Made by a program: the position numbers and the translations under genes
The notes under the pieces: model-generated
Told to the model about the DNA's origin: nothing
Database searches by the model: none
Seen by the model: only the letters and a program-made list of their open reading frames with translations
Shown here: piece after piece, positions 7,096 through 13,406 of the stretch
How positions within the stretch are numbered: position 1 is the first letter of the stretch
Layout of the letters: each line of letters begins with the position of its first letter
Assembly: GCA_905477565.1 (NCBI GenBank)
Contig: CAJQGO010000079.1
Location: 1-13,406, forward strand
Length of the DNA: 13,406 nucleotides
From: an uncultured Planctomycetota bacterium
GTDB lineage: Bacteria; Planctomycetota; Planctomycetia; Pirellulales; UBA1268
Reading direction: 5' to 3'

Positions 7096-8448
7096 GTGAA
7101 TCCTCATGACATCTCGCATGCGGTGGGTACTCGTTGTGATTTTTTGCGTCAACTAAAGTCGGGGAACCGAAGAGAATTCTTACAAGTTGGTTCCTTGGCT
7201 GGTTTTGGTCTTTCGCTGGGGTCCTTTCTGAGCATGCGGGCTGCTCAAGCTGATGCAAAGCAGTTCGAACATTTTGAAGGAACTGCGAAGAGCGTTATCC
7301 ATATTTGGCTTCCAGGAGGATGGTCGCAACAGGAGACCTTTGATCCTAAACCACTCTCACCACTTGAGTACAGGGGCGAGATGGGAACCGTTGAGACATC
7401 GTTGCCCGGTATTCGCTTTAATCAGCACCTCAAAAAGACGGCAAAGATCGCCGATAAAATTACAGTTATTCGTTCGATGACTCATGGTGAGGCGGCTCAC
7501 GAGCGAGGCACTCATAACATGTTCACTGGGTATCGCCCCAGCCCTGCAGTCACCTATCCAAGCTTAGGGAGTGTGGTTTCACACGAACTCGGTCCGCGAG
7601 CAAACCTTCCCCCATATGTCTGCTTGCCGAATCTGCCAGCTCCAGATGCAGAAGCCGGCTATCTTGGAAGTGCGTATGGTCCGTTTACCCTTGGTTCAGA
7701 CCCAGCAAGTACGAACTTCACAGTCCGAGACCTCTCACTGCCCGGTGGCGTTGATGCAAAGCGATTCGAGTCTCGACGCCATCTTCGGAATGTTGTTGGT
7801 AGGCACTTTAATCGTCTTGAGGGTTCGGACAACATAATGGCCATGGATAGTTTTTATCAGCGAGCGTACGACCTCGTTAGCTCATCCAAAGCGCAGGCAG
7901 CATTTGACATCAATGTTGAGCCCAAAGAATTGCGAGACCGATACGGTCGCAATCAAGCAGGGCAAAGGATGCTTCTTGCACGACGACTCGTCGAAGCAGG
8001 TGTTCGCTTTGTCACAATGTCATATGGCAGCTGGGATATGCATCAAAAATTGAAACAAGGGATTGATCGTACGCTTCCGCCTTTTGACCAGGCATTTGCC
8101 GCGTTAATAGGTGATCTCGAACAGCGTGGGTTACTTGATTCAACACTCGTTATGGTGTCAAGCGAATTTGGTCGTACACCAAAAATAAACAAGGATTCAG
8201 GACGCGACCATTGGCCGAAAGTTTTCAGTACTGTGCTGGCTGGTGGTGGGGTGAAGAAGGGTCTGATTCACGGTGCGTCTGATTCGATCGCAGCGGAGCC
8301 ATTTGATAGCCCAGTGACAATCGAGGATCTTGCAACAACGGTATACCATTGCCTCGGAATTGTCGCGGAGAAGGAACTGATGGCTCCTGGAGCGCGACCG
8401 GTCGAGATTGTTGATGGCGGGAAGGTTCGGCACGAGTTGCTCGTCTGA
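7096..8448 (+). CDS. DUF1501 family protein with Tat signal peptide
   Basis: This 450-residue protein belongs to the DUF1501 family (PF07394), related to sulfatases and alkaline phosphatases and very abundant in planctomycetes. The N-terminus carries a twin-arginine signal: NRREFLQVG with Arg25-Arg26, a hydrophobic stretch (LAGFGLSLGSFL) and a probable cleavage after AAQA at about residue 52. The mature part has family landmarks: IHIWLPGGWSQQETFDPKP, MTHGEAAHERGTHNM, GSWDMH (Asp314, His316), SSEFGRTP (356-362) and GRDHW (His372). The conserved Asp, Glu and His residues look like metal ligands of the superfamily. The usual GGPSQ motif has Trp in place of Pro here. Tat export implies folding, perhaps with metal loading, in the cytoplasm before release into the periplasm. 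No substrate is known. It leads the operon, with 64 bp to the TIG/PPC gene. Confidence 0.93.
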   Translation: MNPHDISHAVGTRCDFLRQLKSGNRREFLQVGSLAGFGLSLGSFLSMRAAQADAKQFEHFEGTAKSVIHIWLPGGWSQQETFDPKPLSPLEYRGEMGTVETSLPGIRFNQHLKKTAKIADKITVIRSMTHGEAAHERGTHNMFTGYRPSPAVTYPSLGSVVSHELGPRANLPPYVCLPNLPAPDAEAGYLGSAYGPFTLGSDPASTNFTVRDLSLPGGVDAKRFESRRHLRNVVGRHFNRLEGSDNIMAMDSFYQRAYDLVSSSKAQAAFDINVEPKELRDRYGRNQAGQRMLLARRLVEAGVRFVTMSYGSWDMHQKLKQGIDRTLPPFDQAFAALIGDLEQRGLLDSTLVMVSSEFGRTPKINKDSGRDHWPKVFSTVLAGGGVKKGLIHGASDSIAAEPFDSPVTIEDLATTVYHCLGIVAEKELMAPGARPVEIVDGGKVRHELLV

Positions 8449-8512
8449 CCCATCCCTGCTTTATGGATGTGTATTTTCTGATCCACCCCCTCCTCAAGAA
8501 GATAGACGTGTG

Positions 8513-11059
8513 ATGGAAAATAGGAAAAATTATCAACGAATTGTGCGAATGGCTGCAACTGCTCTTTGTAGTTTCGTGCTCCTCTCTCATATATGCCAAG
8601 CCGCGCCAACGATTGGTAAAATTGTGCCTGCTGGTGCACCTCGAGGAAGTGAAATTGAAGTCCTTGTGTTCGGCACAAATCTGCACGAACCACAGGCTCT
8701 TTTTTTTGAAGACGGGATTGTCCGGCAGACAAAGATTGAATCAGTAAACGAGAAGCAGTTGAGAGTGGTGCTAAACGTTCCCGAGGATGCCCCTTTTGGT
8801 AACCACCGCTTTCGAATCCGCACCAAAAAGGGTCTTTCGCATCTTCGTACTTTTCGAGTCGGACCTTTCCCGCAGGTCGTCGAGGCGGAAACTGACTCTT
8901 CTCAGAAAAAGCCGTCCAATAACACGGTAGAAGAAGCGCAGGCGATTCAAGTCCCACAGACTGGTGGTCTGACAATTGCTGGGGTTGTGGAGAAAGAAGA
9001 TGTTGACTGTTATCAGGTAGGACTCAAGAAAGGCAATCGCCTCTCGGTTGCAGTCGACGGTGTTCGGCTTAATTACACGCCCTTTGACCCCTATATCGAT
9101 ATTGTTGACGGCGATGGTTTTGTACTCACCGCGAGTGATGACCATCCGTTGATGGAACAAGATGCAATAATGGCCTTCACGGCCCCCAAAGACGGGAACT
9201 TTTTTGTTCGGGTACGCGAAAGTGCCTACGGTGGCAGTTCAGCTTGCAGCTATCTTCTGCATATTGGCCGATTTCCAACGCCATCAGTCGCACTTCCTCC
9301 GGGGGCAAATCCGGGGTCAGAGGTGGTGGTGAAATGGCTTGGTGATCCAGCGGGCGCCTTTGAGTCAAAAGTAAAAATCCCAAATACTTTTCCTCGTGCT
9401 TCCTCTGAAATAAGCCAATTGCTTTCGGTGCATCCGCAACGTGACGGAGTGATTGCGGCTGAAGCCGTTCCACTGCGAGTGACAAATCTTCCGGTGAGCA
9501 AGGAGACAGACTCCAATGATTCACCCGATGGGAATCCATCTGTCCCTGCCCCAGCTGCTATCTGGGGGCTCCTTGAAAAGGACAATGACACTGACTGGAT
9601 GCGAATCGAAGCACCAAAAGGATCAAAATGGTCCGTGAAGGGGTGGGGTAGACGCGTTGGTTCACCGATTGATTTGACCTTGAATGCCTATCGAGATAAC
9701 GAAAAACACACTCGGATAACTGGCAACGATGATTCGTCGGGGCCCGACAGCCTGATGAACGTAACAACACCTGAAGAAGGCTCGTTTCTTATTCGGGTAA
9801 GCGATCACCAGAAGCGTGGAGGGGATACTTTTGTTTGGTGGATCGAGGTTGAGCCGATTGTGCCACTTGTGAAACTTTCAGTGCCTCCGTCTCAAACAAA
9901 AACTCAGAATGACTTGTTTCCTCAAGTTCCGCGTGGAAATCGCACGACCGTAATCCTTAACGCCTCACGAAGTAACTTTAATGCCGAGTTAAAGCTCCTT
10001 TCTGAGAATCTTCCCAAAGGTGTTACTGCGACATGCCCGAACTTTCAAAATGGCGCACCGGGGAGTTTTGTTGTATTCGAGGCTGCAAAGGATGCACCAC
10101 TTTCCGCAGCGATGGCTGAATATAAAGCCGTAGACGCGGCTGATCAAACGAAGGTGCTGGGCGGTCTGCAGCAGGCGACCGAGATGATTCATGGCAACCC
10201 AAATCGTACTCCATGGCGGTACAGTCGAAGTACAAAAATGCCCGTAGCCGTTGTTGAAGAAGTTCCGGTTTCTTTAGAACTCGTTCAGCCTGCCGTTCCG
10301 CTTGTGAAAAATGGAAAAGCAGATCTTCTGGTTCGTGTCCATAAAGACGAAGGATTCAAAGGAAAGGTCCGACTCTTCTTTCCCTTCAAGCCACCTGGAA
10401 TCGGTGCGGCATCTGGCGTCGATGTGCCCGCTGACAAAACTGAGGTGGTGTATCCGATTAACGCAAGCGATAAGGCTCCTATTCATGATTGGGATGTTGT
10501 TGTGTCTGCAACGGTGACATTTCAGGGAGAAGATGCGAAGGGTCGTCCAGCAATACGGATCTCATCTCAGCCCGTAAACCTCACCGTCGCCGAGCCATTT
10601 ATTCAGGTGGCACTCGACAAGGGAATGGCAGAGCAGGGACAGAACACAACATTCACCGGTACAGTTACCGTCCCAAAGGCCTTCACGGGTGAAGCGAAGG
10701 CTGTGTTACTGGGACTTCCTGCTAAAACAACGGCTGAGCCCCTTGTGATTACCTCAGAGAGTAAGGAGGTCGAGTTTCCAGTCACCGTTGCCGCTGATGC
10801 TCCAGCTGGTCGGCATGCAAACATTGTCTGTGAAGTGCATGTTCCTCAGGAGGGACATGAGATTGTCCATCGCATGGCCGCGACCGAATTTCGAATCGAT
10901 AAGCCACTACCAGCGAAGGTGTCAGCTGCTCCAAAGCCGGAGCCACCAAAGCCAGAACAACAGAAGAAAAAAGTTTCACGTCGTGAGCAATTGAGAATTC
11001 AGGCACGGGCTGTTTCGCAGCCTGTTCCAGCGCAAGAATCCAAAGGAGCTGCTCAGTGA
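8513..11059 (+). CDS. Secreted TIG/PPC-domain multi-beta-sandwich protein
   Basis: The 848-residue product starts with a Sec signal peptide: basic start MENRKNYQRIVR, hydrophobic core MAATALCSFVLLSHI, likely cleavage ICQA|AP at 30/31. An IPT/TIG-like domain follows (about 32-115; IVPAGAPRGSEIEVLVFG). Two bacterial pre-peptidase C-terminal (PPC) domains come next, at about 130-250 (VVEKEDVDCYQVGLKKGNRL, then GNFFVRVRE) and about 328-450 (LLEKDNDTDWMRIEAPKGS, then GSFLIRVSD). The rest, to about 797, reads as immunoglobulin-like beta domains without recognised motifs. The last 50 residues are disordered, Pro/Lys-rich then basic (KPEPPKPEQQKKKVSRREQL). I see no catalytic motif, so a binding or structural role is more likely than an enzymatic one. 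ATG 8513 is chosen because it begins the signal peptide; the 35-codon open extension overlaps the preceding gene. It overlaps the next gene by 4 bp. Confidence 0.9.
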   Translation: MENRKNYQRIVRMAATALCSFVLLSHICQAAPTIGKIVPAGAPRGSEIEVLVFGTNLHEPQALFFEDGIVRQTKIESVNEKQLRVVLNVPEDAPFGNHRFRIRTKKGLSHLRTFRVGPFPQVVEAETDSSQKKPSNNTVEEAQAIQVPQTGGLTIAGVVEKEDVDCYQVGLKKGNRLSVAVDGVRLNYTPFDPYIDIVDGDGFVLTASDDHPLMEQDAIMAFTAPKDGNFFVRVRESAYGGSSACSYLLHIGRFPTPSVALPPGANPGSEVVVKWLGDPAGAFESKVKIPNTFPRASSEISQLLSVHPQRDGVIAAEAVPLRVTNLPVSKETDSNDSPDGNPSVPAPAAIWGLLEKDNDTDWMRIEAPKGSKWSVKGWGRRVGSPIDLTLNAYRDNEKHTRITGNDDSSGPDSLMNVTTPEEGSFLIRVSDHQKRGGDTFVWWIEVEPIVPLVKLSVPPSQTKTQNDLFPQVPRGNRTTVILNASRSNFNAELKLLSENLPKGVTATCPNFQNGAPGSFVVFEAAKDAPLSAAMAEYKAVDAADQTKVLGGLQQATEMIHGNPNRTPWRYSRSTKMPVAVVEEVPVSLELVQPAVPLVKNGKADLLVRVHKDEGFKGKVRLFFPFKPPGIGAASGVDVPADKTEVVYPINASDKAPIHDWDVVVSATVTFQGEDAKGRPAIRISSQPVNLTVAEPFIQVALDKGMAEQGQNTTFTGTVTVPKAFTGEAKAVLLGLPAKTTAEPLVITSESKEVEFPVTVAADAPAGRHANIVCEVHVPQEGHEIVHRMAATEFRIDKPLPAKVSAAPKPEPPKPEQQKKKVSRREQLRIQARAVSQPVPAQESKGAAQ
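11042..11048 (+). promoter_or_regulatory. Shine-Dalgarno AAAGGAG for the GTG start at 11056
   Basis: AAAGGAG is 7 nt upstream of GTG 11056 and lies inside the end of the TIG/PPC gene. It selects the overlapping GTGA start over ATG 11089 and indicates translational coupling of the two genes. Confidence 0.75.
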
Positions 11060-13406
11060 TAGACGAAGCTGGAGCAAAAAAGTACTTGATGAGAGGCCAT
11101 GTTTTTTGGAAGTGCATTGGAACAACCCTCTGTTGCCTTGCCACAACTTCTTTGTGGGCTCAAGAAAAAGCAGTCAGAGAAATAAATGTTTTTCCGCCTG
11201 CAGTACGACTCGATTCAGCACGAGATTTCCAAACAATTATTGTTCAGGCAACGCGTGAAGATGGTGTGACGGAAGACGTAACGCGTTCTGCCAAGATGGC
11301 TTTCAAAAATCCAGAATGTGCCACGCTTGAACGGATTGATGGGAAAGCCGGCATGTCCATTCGGCTTTCTCCGAAACAGGACGGTGATACGGTGCTGGTT
11401 GTGTCATACGGTGGGCATCAGGTTGAACTTCCAGTGAGCGTGCAATCGGCAGGTAAGGAACCTCCACTGTCGTTTCGTTTGGACGTCATGCCCGTTTTTG
11501 CGCGTGCCGGGTGCAATATGGGGAGTTGTCACGGGGCAGCACGTGGGAAGGATGGGTTTCGGCTTTCCCTGTTCGGTTTTGACCCGGCTGGTGATTATCA
11601 CCGATTGACGCGGGAAATGCCCGGGCGAAGGATTAATCTTGCGAATCCAGAAGGGAGCCTAGTTGTTCAGAAAGCGGTGGGTGCTGTTGCTCATACAGGC
11701 GGGAAGCGATTTGAGAAAGATAGCGAACTTGCAGATCGTCTCATTCGGTGGATTACAGCAGGGGCACAGGACGATCCAAATGCAGGCAAAGATATTCCGA
11801 CATTACAGGCGGTCGATCTGTACCCGCCCACAACTCTTCTTGAAGGTGAACAAGCTACCCAGCAATTGGTTGCCGTTGCCCGATTCTCAGATGGTACTGA
11901 TAGAGATGTAACAGATCTCGTCTGGTACGGATCAAATAATGATTCATCCGTAGGCATTACGTCGTCTGGAAATACTTCTAGTGGCCAGCGAGGCGAATCA
12001 TTTGTTATGGCCCGATACGACACCATAACCGTCGGCGTTCCAGTTGTCGTCATTCCAAAGAATCTCACCTTTCACTATCCCAAATCTGAAGGAAACACTT
12101 GGGTAGATGATCTCGTTGACACAAAACTCAAGAGCCTCCGCATTGCACCCTCCGAAGTGTGTAATGATGAAACATTTTTGCGTCGGGTCAGTATTGATCT
12201 TGTTGGGCTGCTCCCTACCCAACAAGAAAGAGAGGACTTTCTTGCTGACACATCCCCACAAAAAAGATCGGAGTACATCGAACACTTGCTCGGTCGAAAA
12301 GAGTTTGTCGATCTTTGGGTAATGAAATGGGCAGAAATCCTACAAATCCGCTCGATCAATAATATCGTAGATAAAAAGGGCGCCCTGCTGTATCACCAAT
12401 GGCTTGATCGTCGCATCGCCTCAAACCAGCCGGTTGATCAAATGGTGCGAGACTTGGTGACGGCCTCTGGTGGCACCTTTGAAAATCCTCCCACCAATTA
12501 TTATCAGGCCGAAAGAAATACCCTGAAGTTAACCGAAAATGTTGCGCAGGCCTTCTTGGGGATGCGGATTCAATGTGCGCAGTGCCATAATCACCCATTT
12601 GATCGATGGACAATGGATGACTACTACGGGTTCGCAGCCTTCTTTGCCCAAATCGGAAGAAAGAGGGCAGATGATCCTCGAGAGACCATCATCTACAACT
12701 CTGGTGGTGGTGGGATGAAGCATCCTGTGTCCGGTCAGACGGTGGCGCCGAAATATTTAGGAGGAGGTGAAGCGGAAGTCGCGAATCGGGACAGGCGAGA
12801 AGCGGTTGCAGAGTGGTTGGTATCACCCGAAAATCCATTTTTTGCAAAGCGAATTGCCAACCTTGTGTGGACTCATTTTCTTGGCAGAGGCATTGTTCAT
12901 GAGCCGGATGATTTTCGTGTAAGCAATCCACCAGTGAATGGCCCGTTACTTGATGCTCTGGCAAGCCATCTCGTGAAGTCAAAGTGGGATTTTAGAGGAC
13001 TTGTCAGGGAGATTGTAAATTCAAAAACATATCAGCGAGCGTGCGACACGAATGATACAAATGTGCTCGACAACTCGAATTTCTCTCATTCGGCTGTGCG
13101 ACGAATCCGGGCAGAGGTGCTTCTTGACATTCTCGCTCAGGTAACCGAAACAAAAAACAAGTTTCCAGGTCTTCCTGAGGGAGCTCGGGCAGTTCAGGTA
13201 GCCGATGGTCGTACGTCAACGTACTTTCTGACCACGTTCGGAAGGGCTACTCGGGAGGAAGTCTGTTCCTGTGCAGTGAGTATGGATCCAAGTCTATCAC
13301 AGGCACTCCATCTGCTTAATGGAGATGTTGGGAATCAGAGGATTCAGCAGGGTGGCGTCATTGATCGTTGGATTAAAGAAGGACGACCCGATACTGAAAT
13401 CATTGA
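11056..13406 (+). CDS. DUF1549/DUF1553 (planctomycete cytochrome-C-like) protein, 3' end outside window
   Basis: The frame is open from GTG 11056 to the right edge (783 complete codons) and continues beyond it. A Sec-type signal (TTLCCLATTSLWA then QE) ends near residue 36. A beta-rich N-terminal part leads to RAGCNMGSCHGA, where Cys153, Cys158 and His159 form a CX4CH heme-like motif. A bacterial Ig-like (BIG2) segment follows (about 250-345; ARFSDGTDRDVT). DUF1549 spans about 350-540 (FLRRVSIDLVGLLPT) and includes CAQCHNHPFDRW, a CXXCH with Cys507, Cys510 and His511. DUF1553 begins near 575 (REAVAEWLVSPENPFFAKR, then VNSKTYQR). Such proteins are frequent in planctomycetes, often beside DUF1501 genes. 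They are presumed periplasmic, but no reaction has been settled. The start overlaps the previous stop as GTGA behind a strong Shine-Dalgarno. Family call is secure; heme attachment is inferred. Confidence 0.93.
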   Translation, partial: MIDEAGAKKYLMRGHVFWKCIGTTLCCLATTSLWAQEKAVREINVFPPAVRLDSARDFQTIIVQATREDGVTEDVTRSAKMAFKNPECATLERIDGKAGMSIRLSPKQDGDTVLVVSYGGHQVELPVSVQSAGKEPPLSFRLDVMPVFARAGCNMGSCHGAARGKDGFRLSLFGFDPAGDYHRLTREMPGRRINLANPEGSLVVQKAVGAVAHTGGKRFEKDSELADRLIRWITAGAQDDPNAGKDIPTLQAVDLYPPTTLLEGEQATQQLVAVARFSDGTDRDVTDLVWYGSNNDSSVGITSSGNTSSGQRGESFVMARYDTITVGVPVVVIPKNLTFHYPKSEGNTWVDDLVDTKLKSLRIAPSEVCNDETFLRRVSIDLVGLLPTQQEREDFLADTSPQKRSEYIEHLLGRKEFVDLWVMKWAEILQIRSINNIVDKKGALLYHQWLDRRIASNQPVDQMVRDLVTASGGTFENPPTNYYQAERNTLKLTENVAQAFLGMRIQCAQCHNHPFDRWTMDDYYGFAAFFAQIGRKRADDPRETIIYNSGGGGMKHPVSGQTVAPKYLGGGEAEVANRDRREAVAEWLVSPENPFFAKRIANLVWTHFLGRGIVHEPDDFRVSNPPVNGPLLDALASHLVKSKWDFRGLVREIVNSKTYQRACDTNDTNVLDNSNFSHSAVRRIRAEVLLDILAQVTETKNKFPGLPEGARAVQVADGRTSTYFLTTFGRATREEVCSCAVSMDPSLSQALHLLNGDVGNQRIQQGGVIDRWIKEGRPDTEII

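Noticed and set aside
8408..8512. Possible longer start for the TIG/PPC protein.
   Set aside because: The extension overlaps the end of the DUF1501 gene and would bury the clear signal peptide that begins at 8513.
8268..8975. Long antisense open frame (235 codons) across the DUF1501/PPC junction.
   Set aside because: No recognisable domain, and it is antisense to two well-supported genes across their conserved parts. It is a codon-bias shadow.

Overview
The window looks like a piece of a planctomycete chromosome. The strongest evidence is the right-hand third, where a DUF1501 protein, a secreted TIG/PPC-domain protein and a DUF1549/DUF1553 protein with a CAQCHNHPF motif lie together. This combination is expanded in Planctomycetes and uncommon elsewhere. 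Base composition looks balanced (roughly half GC by eye) and codon use looks even across the window. I see no insertion sequence, integrase, tRNA, rRNA or CRISPR array.

Left part (1-6473), housekeeping genes. The window opens inside a DEAD-box RNA helicase that lacks its N-terminus. A family 4 (iron-sulfur) uracil-DNA glycosylase follows on the same strand. Facing it is a phosphoglucosamine/phosphomannomutase-type enzyme on the minus strand. Divergent from that is a second, larger phosphohexomutase of the phosphoglucomutase PgcA/PGM2 type, whose reading frame is broken by an apparent one-base loss near 4605. Next comes an unusually short UvrC that keeps the GIY-YIG nuclease, the cysteine cluster, the UVR motif and the RNase H-like nuclease but ends before the usual helix-hairpin-helix domain.

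Middle (6474-7095). A small SpoIIAA/STAS-like protein is encoded on the minus strand, convergent with uvrC. Its ribosome binding site is a run of eight G. A 202-bp divergent intergenic region separates it from the next operon.

Right part (7096-13406), a secreted three-gene operon. A Tat-exported DUF1501 protein starts with GTG behind a strong Shine-Dalgarno. It is followed by a Sec-exported TIG/PPC beta-sandwich protein. That gene overlaps the DUF1549/DUF1553 gene by GTGA, with a near-perfect Shine-Dalgarno at the junction, and the last gene runs off the right edge. All three products appear to be exported and are probably made together. Their biochemical role is not established, and this is the part of the window most likely to hold something undescribed.

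No stretch longer than about 200 bp lacks a gene.
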